Part shown: positions 8,966 through 17,826 of the stretch, one piece after another
Numbering within the stretch: position 1 is the first letter of the stretch
How the letters are laid out: every line of letters begins with the position of its first letter
From: Enterovibrio nigricans DSM 22720
Lineage (GTDB): Bacteria; Pseudomonadota; Gammaproteobacteria; Enterobacterales; Vibrionaceae
Length of the DNA stretch: 64,000 nucleotides
Direction: 5' to 3'
Assembly (NCBI RefSeq): GCF_900167155.1
Contig: NZ_FUXU01000007.1
Coordinates: forward strand, 1-64,000
Position numbers and translations under genes: made by a program
Notes under the pieces: model-generated
Told to the model about the DNA's origin: nothing
Databases searched by the model: none
What the model saw: only the letters and a program-made list of their open reading frames with translations

Positions 8966-9174
8966 AAGGCCCGTTTCCAATAATAGGTATAAAAATTGCT
9001 AGACCGATATACATCGCATAGAAAGCGGCAACGTGGTTAGCAGATACGGCAATTGTATGACCATGCTGATGCAAATAATGTTCCTAAAATTTGGAAAGAT
9101 AAAGGTCTGATTAGGCGTTTGATTTTATAATGCTCGACCTAAATGACTGTGAACGTGCCCGGAGCCAGACAATA

Positions 9175-9810
9175 ATGAAAAACTGGATAGTTATATTAAT
9201 GAGTCTAGTAACCGCTTCCTGCGCTTATAACCCAATTTATAACGGCAAGGAGCCGTATTCGGGAAGCCAGTTTCTGTTGCAGCAAACACCTCGGCACACG
9301 CTAGATTATTTTCTTGATGGTCTTGCCGACGAACTGCTTGAAACCAACAACTACTTAACAGCACGAACCCCCATGGCCGTTGTGTCCTTCGTTGATGTTG
9401 AAGAGATGGATGAAACCAATTGGTTAGGCAATACAGTCACAGAAGGCATGATCTACCAGATGCAGCGTCGCGGATTCACTGTCATCGATTTTAAAAATAC
9501 AGGTTCGATTCGCGTGACGAAGGAAGGGGACTTTACCCTCAGCCGCGATTGGAAAGAACTGCACCCAGAGCAGCAAATTGACTACGTACTGACTGGCACC
9601 ATGCTCCGCCAAGGCGGTGGTGTGCTTGTCAATGCGCGTATAGTGGGCATGCGATCTCGCGTTGTTGTCGCTTCATCGCAAGGATTTTTGCCAGCGGACA
9701 GAATTGGCCGCGACATTGACACGCTAAGAAAAGTACGCATTGAAGATGGCGTTATCATTCGTGGTGACAAGCGCAAGCATTCGCTAGAGACGGTCATCCT
9801 TAAACCTTAA
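9175..9810 (+). CDS. flgO: Flagellar outer-membrane lipoprotein FlgO
   Basis: A 211-residue lipoprotein. MKNWIVILMSLVTASC provides a lipobox with the modified cysteine at residue 16. The body carries the FlgO-type domain (TLDYFLDGLADELLE, MAVVSFVDVEEMDETNWLGN, VDYVLTGT-like segment). In Vibrio, FlgO and FlgP are outer-membrane/H-ring-associated proteins important for motility. ATG 9175 follows GGAG by 10 nt and puts the signal peptide at the N-terminus, unlike the longer frame from 9130. flgP follows after 15 bp. Confidence 0.9.
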   Translation: MKNWIVILMSLVTASCAYNPIYNGKEPYSGSQFLLQQTPRHTLDYFLDGLADELLETNNYLTARTPMAVVSFVDVEEMDETNWLGNTVTEGMIYQMQRRGFTVIDFKNTGSIRVTKEGDFTLSRDWKELHPEQQIDYVLTGTMLRQGGGVLVNARIVGMRSRVVVASSQGFLPADRIGRDIDTLRKVRIEDGVIIRGDKRKHSLETVILKP

Positions 9811-9825
9811 TAGAACGGAGTTAAC

Positions 9826-10254
9826 ATGAAAATTTGGCTAACAACTGCATTGTTATTGGTGCTTACCGCTTGCCAGCCACTGATAACTATCCGTTCTGAT
9901 GAATTGCTTACAGCTGTTGGGACCGCATCAATTAGTGCCCAGCGTGGAGACACGCAAGAAGAGAAACAATTTCGCGCTATGCGCGCATCAAAACTTGAAG
10001 CGTACAAAGAGCTGTCTGAGCAAGTGTATGGTATTCGTGTTAGTGGTTTGACAGAAGTTGATGACCAAAGCCTTGGCAATGACAGAACGCATGGTGCCTC
10101 TGACGGTATTATTCGTGCGGCCGAAGTGGTTTCAAGTTACAAAGTAGGTGACAGTTATGTGACTGAAATGGAGCTTAACCTGCGTAAAATGAATAAGATG
10201 AAAGAATATGGTGAATCCCACAACGTGCCATCAGACACCTCAATCATCTTCTAG
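9826..10254 (+). CDS. flgP: Flagellar outer-membrane lipoprotein FlgP
   Basis: A 142-residue lipoprotein with lipobox LTAC (Cys16). It has the LPP20-like conserved core: RAMRASKLEAYKELSEQVYG followed by GIRVSGLTEV and a C-terminal VTEMELNLR strand. It is co-transcribed with flgO. Vibrio FlgP forms the outer-membrane basal-disk/H-ring part that supports the sheathed polar flagellum. The Shine-Dalgarno GGAG is well placed. Confidence 0.92.
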   Translation: MKIWLTTALLLVLTACQPLITIRSDELLTAVGTASISAQRGDTQEEKQFRAMRASKLEAYKELSEQVYGIRVSGLTEVDDQSLGNDRTHGASDGIIRAAEVVSSYKVGDSYVTEMELNLRKMNKMKEYGESHNVPSDTSIIF

Positions 10255-10285
10255 TACCATTTGAACAGTGTCAAAAGTACCAACA

Positions 10286-10315
10286 AAAAAGCTGCCAATT
10301 TGGCAGCTTTTCGTT
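10286..10315. terminator. Intrinsic terminator between flgP and flgN
   Basis: AAAAGCTGCCA/TGGCAGCTTTT forms a symmetric hairpin with A and T flanks, between convergent flgP and flgN. It can work in both directions. Confidence 0.85.
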
Positions 10316-10331
10316 TTGTTTGGGGTCTCAA

Positions 10332-10760
10332 TCAGGCTTTTACGTTAGTGCCGAGGGTTCGACTTCCGGATGCCTGTCCGTCGCTGTCATAGGTAAGTTC
10401 ATTCTTACCTGCCGCTTCCTGGAAGAGGTTACGAAGTTTGTGCATGCTGAGGTGGGCGCGTTGAAGAGCGACACCATTACTGTCATTTAGAGAATGGCAC
10501 TGTTCGAGCGTTTGTTTGATTTTATTTATTTGCTCTTTTACGTCATTCGTTGGCGATGCCAATTCACTGCACCGAGCCAGCTGCGCATCAGTGAGCTGGA
10601 TGCGTTGAATGGTCGAAAGCTTTTTCTTCGCGCAGGATTCGATATTCGCAGCTTTGCGCGTTGCGATTGCCGTCGTTTCGCTTTCCATTACTTCCAGCAG
10701 CTCCATCACGTTCTCGGATTGAGCTTGAAGCAGTTGTTCAAACGTTGGCGTAAACATCAA
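10332..10760 (-). CDS. flgN: Flagellar chaperone FlgN
   Basis: A 142-residue alpha-helical export chaperone for the hook-filament junction proteins FlgK and FlgL. The protein is almost wholly helical (FEQLLQAQSENVMELLEVME, IQRIQLTDAQLARC) as expected for the FlgN family. Residues SNGVALQRAHLSMHKLRNLF match the conserved part of the C-terminal helix. It lies 3 bp downstream of flgM in the flgM-flgN operon served by the sigma-28 site at 11123-11149. Confidence 0.88.
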   Translation of the reverse strand: MMFTPTFEQLLQAQSENVMELLEVMESETTAIATRKAANIESCAKKKLSTIQRIQLTDAQLARCSELASPTNDVKEQINKIKQTLEQCHSLNDSNGVALQRAHLSMHKLRNLFQEAAGKNELTYDSDGQASGSRTLGTNVKA

Positions 10761-10763
10761 TAA

Positions 10764-11081
10764 TTACTTAAGTCCACGAAGTTCATCTTCGTGTTTGAGT
10801 ATGTTAGATGCCAAGCGATCAGCATCAACTTTATAAGAGCCATTCGCGATAGCTTCTTTGATCGCGGCAACTTTTGCGCTATCAAAATGTGCTTCACTGG
10901 CCATTTGTTGATTCATCGCGCCAATAGCACGACTTTGATCACTTAAAGAAAATGCATCACCACGGTGATTACGCACTTCGCCTGAACCGTTTGATTCAAC
11001 GGGTGTATTTTGTGATTTGCTTTGGTTGCTTCTGCTCGTGTTTAACGGCTGACCAGAACGCAAATGATCGATACTTGCCAT
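10764..11081 (-). CDS. flgM: Anti-sigma-28 factor FlgM
   Basis: A 105-residue anti-sigma factor that binds FliA until it is exported through the completed hook. The N-terminal half is low in complexity and Ser/Asn/Gln-rich, as in exported unfolded FlgM. The C-terminal half (DSAKVAAIKEAIANGSYKVD, followed by ADRLASNIL) is the conserved FliA-binding helical segment. It has its own sigma-28 promoter, giving the usual feedback loop with FliA. Confidence 0.95.
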   Translation of the reverse strand: MASIDHLRSGQPLNTSRSNQSKSQNTPVESNGSGEVRNHRGDAFSLSDQSRAIGAMNQQMASEAHFDSAKVAAIKEAIANGSYKVDADRLASNILKHEDELRGLK

Positions 11082-11122
11082 AACTAAGCCTTAATATCTG
11101 TCCGAACCTTCTGTTGCTCACA

Positions 11123-11149
11123 GTATCGGCAGCACATATGTGAACTTTA
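11123..11149 (-). promoter_or_regulatory. Sigma-28 promoter for flgM-flgN
   Basis: On the minus strand the sequence reads TAAA, 15 bases, then GCCGATAC: seven of eight -10 bases match GCCGATAA with exact spacing. It lies 42 bp upstream of flgM. Confidence 0.85.
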
Positions 11150-11167
11150 GCACTAAATTTCACTAAA

Positions 11168-11866
11168 TCAGAATTTCACGTCTACACGTCCAACTGCTGT
11201 GATTGTAGCATCTACGATTCGGTTGGATTTACTGTTGCGAACCTTAATTTGCTCACCGAGAGCACCGTCACTCAATGCACTGCCTTTTGTAATGATATTC
11301 AATCCTGAACCTGAAGCCGTAATAATGACTTCATCATTGCGGCAGACCATACAAATATCGTTTCCCTGAACGGGCTCACCCATACCGACATTTCGCTTGA
11401 TTCGGGATCCAACAATGATATCGGCATTCGTGTAGGTTTGCCCTCGTTGAAAACGCGCTTCGACCAATTGAATAATCAAATCATCGTTCGTCAGCGTGAC
11501 ACCACGATCGAGCGGTCTTTTGGCCACAATGATCGGTGTGAGCAATTTAATTTGGACCGGAACGTAGACCTGCCAATCATCTTCTTCACAGCGAATCATA
11601 ACTGTTACGCTTTTGTTGAGAGACTGGCGCCCAGGAACCGTTGTTCTTAAGTCTGAAGGGCAGTTTGATAGCACGAGGCGGGAATCTAAATGGCCCGCCT
11701 GAACCTCGAGTTTCCCCTGTTCTGGCGCGGTAATCAGCGTTTCGACGAAACTTTCGGCAGCATCTTTTACTGCTTGGAGTTGATTTGCTGGAGCAGCGGC
11801 TATAATTGAGCTAAAGCCACTGACAAGTGTGCCGATAATGAAGCAAGCTAATCTTTGATAACACAT
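11168..11866 (-). CDS. flgA: Flagellar P-ring assembly chaperone FlgA
   Basis: A 232-residue periplasmic protein that assists FlgI polymerisation into the P ring. The N-terminal signal peptide (CFIIGTLVSGFSSIIAAAPA) is followed by an N-terminal domain with two cysteines (VLSNCPSDL and VMIRCEEDDW), then an SAF-type domain (VAKRPLDRGVTLTNDDL, GSRIKRNVGMGEPVQ). The C-terminus (VRNSKSNRIVDATITAVGRV) is the family signature. It is divergent from cheV. Confidence 0.95.
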   Translation of the reverse strand: MCYQRLACFIIGTLVSGFSSIIAAAPANQLQAVKDAAESFVETLITAPEQGKLEVQAGHLDSRLVLSNCPSDLRTTVPGRQSLNKSVTVMIRCEEDDWQVYVPVQIKLLTPIIVAKRPLDRGVTLTNDDLIIQLVEARFQRGQTYTNADIIVGSRIKRNVGMGEPVQGNDICMVCRNDEVIITASGSGLNIITKGSALSDGALGEQIKVRNSKSNRIVDATITAVGRVDVKF

Positions 11867-11995
11867 AAGTCACAGAATGGTTAGTGAAAGTTAATATAGC
11901 TGCAGTGTTCTATCAATTCGCATGCCAGAATAGCGACTTGCGCAAATGTTTGCTGCAATACGATAACAAAAACAGGGCAATATGGAGTTTATCTT

Positions 11996-12931
11996 ATGTC
12001 TGGGATTCTTGATACGGTCAATCAGCGTACGCAACTTGTCGGCCAAAACCGTCTAGAGCTATTGACCTTTCGTTTGATGCGTAGGCAACGCTACGGCATC
12101 AACGTGTTTAAAGTAAAGGAAGTGCTCCAGTGTCCAAAGCTGACCTCCATGCCCAACTTGCACCCACTTGTAAAGGGGGTTGCTCATATTCGTGGTCAGA
12201 CAGTGTCTGTTATCGACATGAGTTTGGCGACAGGCGGAATGCCGATTAATGACCCTGAAAATCGCTTCATCATCATTTCTGAATTTAACCGTTCCACACA
12301 AGGTTTTTTGGTGGGGTCGGTAGAGCGCATTGTGAATATGCACTGGGAAGCCATTTTACCGCCACCAGAAGGCACGGGCAGTTCAAACTATTTGACGGCG
12401 GTGACGGAGATTGACGGCGAGCTGGTTGAAATTCTTGATGTGGAAAAGATTCTTAACGAAATCTCGCCAGTTAATGAAGAGATCAGTGAAGAAGTGTTGG
12501 CGCAAAAACCTGTGGTGGAAGAAGGCAGTTCGGCACCTAATGTCGTGTTGGTTGCTGATGACTCCAGTGTCGCCCGTCGACAGGTCAAACGTGCTGTTGA
12601 AACGATCGGCTACGACGTTATTCTTGCGTACGATGGTCGTGATGCATTGAACAAGCTTCAAGAGATGGTGGCAGAAGGCGATATTTACGACAGACTTGCG
12701 TTGGTGATTTCAGATATCGAAATGCCAGAAATGGATGGTTACACCTTAACCACTGAAATCAAAAAGGATGCGAATCTCAAAGATCTTCATGTAGTATTAC
12801 ACTCATCCCTCAGTGGGGTATTCAATGAAGCGATGGTTCAGCGTGTAGGTGCTGATGCATTTATTCCGAAATTCGATCCTGATGAATTGAGCGCAGCAGT
12901 CATCAAAGCGGTACAAGGCCAAGAAAGCTAA
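11996..12931 (+). CDS. cheV: Chemotaxis coupling protein CheV
   Basis: A 311-residue hybrid coupling protein. Residues 15-155 form a CheW-like domain (RYGINVFKVKEV, GVAHIRGQTVSVIDMS), and residues 180-305 a receiver domain with VADDSSVARRQ, the phospho-acceptor Asp in VISDIEMPEMDGYT, and the HSSLSG region followed by IPKFDPDEL (conserved Lys). CheV links receptors to CheA and damps signalling when phosphorylated. It is followed after 3 bp by cheR, as in other Vibrionaceae. Confidence 0.97.
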   Translation: MSGILDTVNQRTQLVGQNRLELLTFRLMRRQRYGINVFKVKEVLQCPKLTSMPNLHPLVKGVAHIRGQTVSVIDMSLATGGMPINDPENRFIIISEFNRSTQGFLVGSVERIVNMHWEAILPPPEGTGSSNYLTAVTEIDGELVEILDVEKILNEISPVNEEISEEVLAQKPVVEEGSSAPNVVLVADDSSVARRQVKRAVETIGYDVILAYDGRDALNKLQEMVAEGDIYDRLALVISDIEMPEMDGYTLTTEIKKDANLKDLHVVLHSSLSGVFNEAMVQRVGADAFIPKFDPDELSAAVIKAVQGQES

Positions 12932-12934
12932 TCA

Positions 12935-13762
12935 ATGACAAATATAGCCATAACAGATCAAGAATATCGCGACTTTTGTAAGTATCTGGAAGCGAAGTGT
13001 GGAATCGTTCTTGGCGATAGCAAGCAATATCTCGTTAGAAGCCGGTTAAGCCCGTTGTTGACGCGGTTCAGTCTGTCATCTATGACTGAGCTGTTTCAAC
13101 TTGTATTGTCTAATCGCAACCGAGATTTGGCGGTTGCGGCTATTGATGCAATGACGACAAATGAAACCTTGTGGTTTAGAGACGGGTACCCGTTTGAAGT
13201 CTTAGCGAATCGACTTCTCCCTGAATTGGCTGAGTCAAAGCGCCCTATTAAGATCTGGTCTGCAGCGAGCTCTTCTGGTCAAGAACCGTACTCAATGGCT
13301 ATGACGATTCAAGAAGTTCATACCAAAAAGCCGGGAATGCTAGGGAATGTCTCGATTACGGCGACTGATATTTCGTCGACCATGCTCGAAAATTGCCGTG
13401 CAGGTGTGTATGACAATTTGGCATTAAGCCGTGGTTTGTCTCCAGAGCGCAAAAGACAGTTCTTTGAAGATGTCGGTGATGGCCGGATGAAAATCAAAGA
13501 TCCTCTCAAACGCATGGTGACATTCAAGCCTCAGAATTTGATGGACAGCTATGGCATGTTGGGTAAGTTCGACATTATTTTTTGTCGCAACGTGTTGATT
13601 TATTTCTCACCAGAGATGAAGTCGAAAGTCCTCAATCAGATGGCTGGTAGCCTTAATCCCGGTGGTTACTTGTTGCTTGGCGCGTCAGAGTCATTGACGG
13701 GTTTGACAGATCGCTTTGAAATGATCCGTTGTAATCCAGGCATCATATACAAACTGAAATAA
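12935..13762 (+). CDS. cheR: Chemoreceptor methyltransferase CheR
   Basis: A 275-residue SAM-dependent protein-glutamate methyltransferase that adapts chemoreceptors; its antagonist cheB lies at 62575. The N-terminal helical domain (YRDFCKYLEAKCGIVLGDSK) is followed by the SAM domain with IWSAASSSGQEPYSMAM, ATDISSTMLE and FDIIFCRNVLIYF. The pair cheV-cheR ends in a terminator, separate from flgB. Confidence 0.97.
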   Translation: MTNIAITDQEYRDFCKYLEAKCGIVLGDSKQYLVRSRLSPLLTRFSLSSMTELFQLVLSNRNRDLAVAAIDAMTTNETLWFRDGYPFEVLANRLLPELAESKRPIKIWSAASSSGQEPYSMAMTIQEVHTKKPGMLGNVSITATDISSTMLENCRAGVYDNLALSRGLSPERKRQFFEDVGDGRMKIKDPLKRMVTFKPQNLMDSYGMLGKFDIIFCRNVLIYFSPEMKSKVLNQMAGSLNPGGYLLLGASESLTGLTDRFEMIRCNPGIIYKLK

Positions 13763-13782
13763 ACACCATCGTGATGAGAAAA

Positions 13783-13809
13783 AGCGGCACAGAAGTTGCT
13801 GCTTTTTTT
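13783..13809 (+). terminator. Intrinsic terminator after cheR
   Basis: An AGCGGCA/TGCTGCT stem (one G-U) is followed by a run of T, about 20 bp after cheR. Confidence 0.7.
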
Positions 13810-13911
13810 ATGTTTGTACCTTTCTGTAAGCGTGATGATGGTTCGTCTGTTTGCTATGAAAATGAGTAATTACATTGGCATACGATTGAAATGTGGCATG
13901 CTTGATAAAGT

Positions 13912-13927
13912 TGGCATCTATATTGCA
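13912..13927 (+). promoter_or_regulatory. Sigma-54 promoter for flgBCDE
   Basis: TGGCAT-N5-TTGCA keeps the -24 GG and -12 GC separated by ten bases. It lies 35 bp before flgB and its strong AGGAGG ribosome site. Confidence 0.85.
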
Positions 13928-13961
13928 AATTCTGAGTTAGTGAATTTTAGGAGGTTGCCAG

Positions 13962-14360
13962 ATGGCGATATCGTTCGACAAAGCATTGGGTGTACACCAA
14001 CACACTGTTGGCGTACGTTCACAGCGCGCTGAGACCTTGGCGAGTAACTTAGCCAATGCCAACACGCCAGGGTATAAAGCCCAAGATGTTGACTTCGAGC
14101 GTGCGCTTCAAGCGGCAACTTCAGGGGCAAAAATTGGCCTTAGCAGAACCGATGGGCGGCACATAGATGCCTCCTCACAGGTGAATGGCCAGAAAATGTA
14201 TCGTATCCCCAACCAGCCAGATACCGGCGATGGCAATACTGTTGATGCGCAAGTGGAGCGTAACCTGTTCATGCAAAACGCCCTTGAGTATCAGGCATCA
14301 TTAGATTTTCTGGGTTCTAAGTTCAAGAACTTGTCCAAAGCTTTGAAAGGGGGTAACTGA
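13962..14360 (+). CDS. flgB: Flagellar proximal rod protein FlgB
   Basis: A 132-residue rod subunit. It begins MAISFDKALGVHQHTVGVRS, and the rod signature LASNLANANTPGYKAQDVDF is near residues 26-45. The C-terminal helix (NALEYQASLDFLGSKFKNL) matches the axial family. It is the first gene of a sigma-54-controlled rod/hook operon, and its TGA overlaps the flgC ATG. Confidence 0.97.
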   Translation: MAISFDKALGVHQHTVGVRSQRAETLASNLANANTPGYKAQDVDFERALQAATSGAKIGLSRTDGRHIDASSQVNGQKMYRIPNQPDTGDGNTVDAQVERNLFMQNALEYQASLDFLGSKFKNLSKALKGGN

Positions 14361-14776
14361 TGAGTCTGTTTAACGTCTTTAATGTTACTGGTTCTGCCAT
14401 GAGTGCTGAGTCAGTAAGACTCAACACCACATCCAGTAACTTGGCGAACGCGAATTCCGTCAGTAGCTCAGCGGCTGAAACGTATAAAGCGCGCCACCCT
14501 GTCTTTGCTGCTGAGTTAAATAAAGCAACGTCACAAAACGGTTCAAGTGTACCGGTTCGCGTGGCGGGTATTGTTGAAAGCCAAAAGCCACTGCGTGCGG
14601 AGTACAACCCCGAACACCCAATGGCGAATGCTGAAGGTTATATCTTCAAACCGAATGTCAACGTGATGGAAGAGATGGCTAACATGATTTCAGCCTCCCG
14701 TTCCTATCAAACCAACGTAGAAGTGGCAGAAGCGAGCAAGCAGATGCTCATGCGCACGCTACAAATGGGCGAGTAA
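14360..14776 (+). CDS. flgC: Flagellar proximal rod protein FlgC
   Basis: A 138-residue rod subunit. The N-terminal axial motif is LNTTSSNLANANSV and the C-terminal domain has FKPNVNVMEEMANMISASRS followed by YQTNVEV, both typical of FlgC. The start overlaps the flgB stop (TGATG arrangement), indicating translational coupling. Confidence 0.97.
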   Translation: MSLFNVFNVTGSAMSAESVRLNTTSSNLANANSVSSSAAETYKARHPVFAAELNKATSQNGSSVPVRVAGIVESQKPLRAEYNPEHPMANAEGYIFKPNVNVMEEMANMISASRSYQTNVEVAEASKQMLMRTLQMGE

Positions 14777-14794
14777 AGGTAGGAGACCGGCGTT

Positions 14795-15547
14795 ATGAAT
14801 CCTATAGATGGAGCGGGTGGCGTAGGTAGCGGAAGCTACATGGACCAGCTCAAAGCGTTACAAGAAAAACAACGCACAGAACGCGGTGATACCGGGGAGA
14901 AAGTGACGGGACAGGTTGACCTGAACCAAGAAGACTTTCTGTCATTGCTCACCAAGCAGTTAGCGAACCAGGACCCTTTTAAACCCGTAGATAACGAGCA
15001 GATGATTGCGCAGATGGCCTCGTTTGCAACGGTTGACGGCATTGGAAAGATGAATGAGCAATTTGGCTCTTTGAATGCAGCGATGACGTCCAGTCAGGCA
15101 CTTCAGGCATCGTCACTCGTGGGTCAAGATGTGCTAGTACCTGGCAATGAAGGGTTTAAATCTGCCATGGGTGGCGTTGCCGCGATGGCGAAGTTACCTC
15201 AAGCTTTGAATGACGTTGTTGTCCGAGTTCAAAATGATCGCGGTGAGTTGCTACGTACCTTCAGTCTTGGTGCAAAGTCTCCCGGTGATCATCGCGTTGA
15301 GTGGGACGGAAAAGACGACAATGGCAACCTTCTGCCGGAAGGCACTTACTCAATGAACGTAAGCGGCAATGTAAACGGTAAATCCCAGGACTTTGAACTG
15401 TCGACGTATGCAAATGTAAACAGTGTTCTTCTTGGGAATGGTGACGGAAATGTGATGCTGAATATCGCGGGCTACACGTCGCCAATCAAGCTGTCTGAAG
15501 TGCTTGAAGTCGGCAAAGCCAACATTGGCGATGTAAGCCAGAGCTAA
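14795..15547 (+). CDS. flgD: Hook cap/scaffold protein FlgD
   Basis: A 250-residue hook-capping protein. The N-terminal region has LNQEDFLSLLTKQLANQDPF and DNEQMIAQMASFATVDGI, the FlgD signature. The C-terminal part has FlgD Ig-like and tudor-like features (VEWDGKDDNGNLLPEGTYSM). A Shine-Dalgarno AGGAG precedes the start. It acts transiently at the tip of the growing hook. Confidence 0.97.
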   Translation: MNPIDGAGGVGSGSYMDQLKALQEKQRTERGDTGEKVTGQVDLNQEDFLSLLTKQLANQDPFKPVDNEQMIAQMASFATVDGIGKMNEQFGSLNAAMTSSQALQASSLVGQDVLVPGNEGFKSAMGGVAAMAKLPQALNDVVVRVQNDRGELLRTFSLGAKSPGDHRVEWDGKDDNGNLLPEGTYSMNVSGNVNGKSQDFELSTYANVNSVLLGNGDGNVMLNIAGYTSPIKLSEVLEVGKANIGDVSQS

Positions 15548-15568
15548 AAAGATTAAGGAGTTCCAGCA

Positions 15569-16879
15569 ATGTCATCATTAAATATCGCATTGAGCGGCCT
15601 AGCTGCCGCTCAAAAAGACATGAACACCACCAGTAACAACATTGCGAACGCCAACACTTTTGGTTTTAAAGAGTCGCGAGCAGAATTCGGTGATGTCTAT
15701 TCAGCATCGATTTTTTCCAACGCGAAAACCACAACAGGTAGTGGTGTGCAAACGTCCATTGTGGCGCAGCAATTCCATGAAGGCTCCAGTATCTATACCA
15801 ATAACCCTCTTGATTTACGTATCAGTGGTAACGGTTACTTTGCTGTAGCAAACGACAACCTGGCGACACAAAATAATGCATTGACGCGAAACGGTGCATT
15901 CCATCTTGATAAGAACAACAATATTGTTAACTCTGAAGGTCAATTCCTTCTGGGTTACAACGTTGACACAGAGACACTTCAAGTCGGTTCGTTTGAACCT
16001 AAAGCGTTGAATGTGCCAGATCAGTTTGGTCAGCCTCGCGCGTCTGAGAACATAGACATAGGTCTGAACCTGCCTGCAGGTGGTGCTGAAAAAGACCCTG
16101 CGCTGTTTAATCCAGAAGACCCTGACACCTATAACAAAGCAACGTCAGCGACCATTTTTGACTCACTGGGTCAGCCATACAAACTGACGACTTACTATGT
16201 TAAAGACAACGTGACGCCAAACAAGTGGGCGGTCTACTACACGGCGACCGATCCAACTGGCGAGAAACCATTGAGCCTGACTGGCGGTGAATTTACCAAT
16301 GCTACAGGCCAAGTAGGTCATGCTGTTGAGTTTAATTCTGATGGCTCCGTCAATTCAGTGAATGGTGGAGCACCTATCCAGACTGTCGAGTTCGGCCCGA
16401 ATGGCGCGGGATTGGAAATGAACGGTGCTGATGGTTCGCAGGCCCTGACTATCAACTTTGAAGAGCCTACGCAATATGCTTCACCGTTTGAAATGCGCAA
16501 GTTTGCGGAAGATGGTGCAACAACGGGTTATTTGGCAAAAGTTGATATCGACTCGAAAGGCACCATCATGGCGACCTACAGTAACGGTGAAAACGTCGCA
16601 CTTGGACGCGTCGCTATGGTACGTGTTTCCAACCAACAGGGCTTATCTCAAGCAGGTAATACTCAATGGAAAGTAACGCAGAACTCTGGCGAAGCGGTTT
16701 GGGGTGAAGCGATGCAGGGTGCTTTTGGTAAGGTAAAAAGCGGTACCATTGAGCAATCTAACATTGATATGACTCAAGAGCTGGTTGACCTTATTACTGC
16801 ACAGCGCAACTTCCAAGCTAACTCGCGTTCATTGGAAGTAGGTAACCAGATGCAACAGACGATTCTTCAGATTCGTTAA
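15569..16879 (+). CDS. flgE: Flagellar hook protein FlgE
   Basis: A 436-residue hook subunit. The axial N-terminus is LSGLAAAQKDMNTTSNNIAN with ANTFGFKESRAEFGD, the central FlgE domains lie around SATIFDSLGQPYKLTTYYV, and the C-terminus EQSNIDMTQELVDLITAQRN plus FQANSRSLEV is the standard rod/hook tail. It is the last gene before a weak hairpin; flgF has its own sigma-54 promoter. Confidence 0.97.
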   Translation: MSSLNIALSGLAAAQKDMNTTSNNIANANTFGFKESRAEFGDVYSASIFSNAKTTTGSGVQTSIVAQQFHEGSSIYTNNPLDLRISGNGYFAVANDNLATQNNALTRNGAFHLDKNNNIVNSEGQFLLGYNVDTETLQVGSFEPKALNVPDQFGQPRASENIDIGLNLPAGGAEKDPALFNPEDPDTYNKATSATIFDSLGQPYKLTTYYVKDNVTPNKWAVYYTATDPTGEKPLSLTGGEFTNATGQVGHAVEFNSDGSVNSVNGGAPIQTVEFGPNGAGLEMNGADGSQALTINFEEPTQYASPFEMRKFAEDGATTGYLAKVDIDSKGTIMATYSNGENVALGRVAMVRVSNQQGLSQAGNTQWKVTQNSGEAVWGEAMQGAFGKVKSGTIEQSNIDMTQELVDLITAQRNFQANSRSLEVGNQMQQTILQIR

Positions 16880-16899
16880 TTTCTGTGCATTCCGCTTTC

Positions 16900-16926
16900 A
16901 TTGCCGCTCATCTTTTGGGCGGCAAT
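16900..16926 (+). terminator. Hairpin after flgE, possible terminator
   Basis: ATTGCCGC (16900-16907) pairs with GCGGCAAT (16919-16926), about 20 bp after flgE. There is no real T run, so it may be an mRNA 3'-end stabiliser or a poor terminator between flgBCDE and flgFGHIJ. Confidence 0.45.
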
Positions 16927-17010
16927 TCATTTCCCAATCTGATTCTCACCTCTCTGCTATGATTGCTCATCTATTGAGCTAACTCTCTGTTAAATCAAAA
17001 TTTAGCCAAT

Positions 17011-17026
17011 TGGCATTCTTCTTGCT
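17011..17026 (+). promoter_or_regulatory. Sigma-54 promoter for flgFGHIJ
   Basis: TGGCAT-N5-TTGCT with exact GG-N10-GC spacing lies 34 bp before flgF. Confidence 0.85.
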
Positions 17027-17060
17027 TAATACTTAGCATAAGCGACAGGAGAACGTCTTA

Positions 17061-17810
17061 ATGGATCGCGCATTATTTCTCGCCATGAGTGGCGCAAAGC
17101 AAGATATGCAAGCCTTGCAATTACGAGCTAACAACTTGGCTAACGTAAGTACCACGGGCTTTCGTGCTGATTTAGAGCAAGCCAGAGCCATGCAGGCCTA
17201 CGGTGAAGGTTTGCCGACGCGCGTGTTCAATATGACTGAACGCCCAGGGCATAGCTTTGCACAAGGTTCGACCATTACTACAGGTCGAGAGCTGGACGTT
17301 GCCGTGAAAAGTGACGGTTGGTTGGCGGTTTTAGACGGGACAGGCCAAGAAGGCTATACCCGTGTTGGTAATTTGAAAGTCGATCAGACAGGTTTACTGC
17401 AAAACGGCCACGGTCATTTGATCTTGGGCGAAGGTGGCGCACCAATTTTCCTGCCTCTTCCTGTTTCGAAAATTGAAATTGGTACGGACGGCACTGTCTC
17501 CGTGTTGCCACAAGGCGCTCCACCCGATGCGATGGAAGAAATAGATCGCATCAAATTGGTTCGCCCAAACAACCAAGATTTATTTAAAGATAAGAACGGT
17601 GTGTTTAAACCGATTAACCCTGGGACTGCCTATGAGGCAGATGCAGGTGTCACCCTTCTTACTGGCGCACTTGAAGGCAGTAACGTGAATGCAATTGGCG
17701 AAATGACAGGCCTGATTGATCTGCAGCGTCACTTCGAAATGCAAGTCAAACTAATGAAAACCGCAGAAGAGATGGATCAAGCATCCAGTTCTCTGCTGCG
17801 TATGGGTTAA
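17061..17810 (+). CDS. flgF: Flagellar proximal rod protein FlgF
   Basis: A 249-residue rod protein. It begins MDRALFLAMSGAKQDMQALQ with LRANNLANVSTTGFRADLEQ, and ends GEMTGLIDLQRHFEMQVKLM before the terminal MDQASSSLLRMG, as in FlgF. Length is normal. First gene of a sigma-54-driven operon with AGGAG before the ATG. Confidence 0.96.
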   Translation: MDRALFLAMSGAKQDMQALQLRANNLANVSTTGFRADLEQARAMQAYGEGLPTRVFNMTERPGHSFAQGSTITTGRELDVAVKSDGWLAVLDGTGQEGYTRVGNLKVDQTGLLQNGHGHLILGEGGAPIFLPLPVSKIEIGTDGTVSVLPQGAPPDAMEEIDRIKLVRPNNQDLFKDKNGVFKPINPGTAYEADAGVTLLTGALEGSNVNAIGEMTGLIDLQRHFEMQVKLMKTAEEMDQASSSLLRMG

Positions 17811-17826
17811 TTAAGAGGGATTAATC

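Noticed and set aside
13871-13905. Two other TGGCAT sequences upstream of flgB as sigma-54 sites
   Set aside because: They lack GC at the -12 position with ten-base spacing; only the site at 13912 fits.
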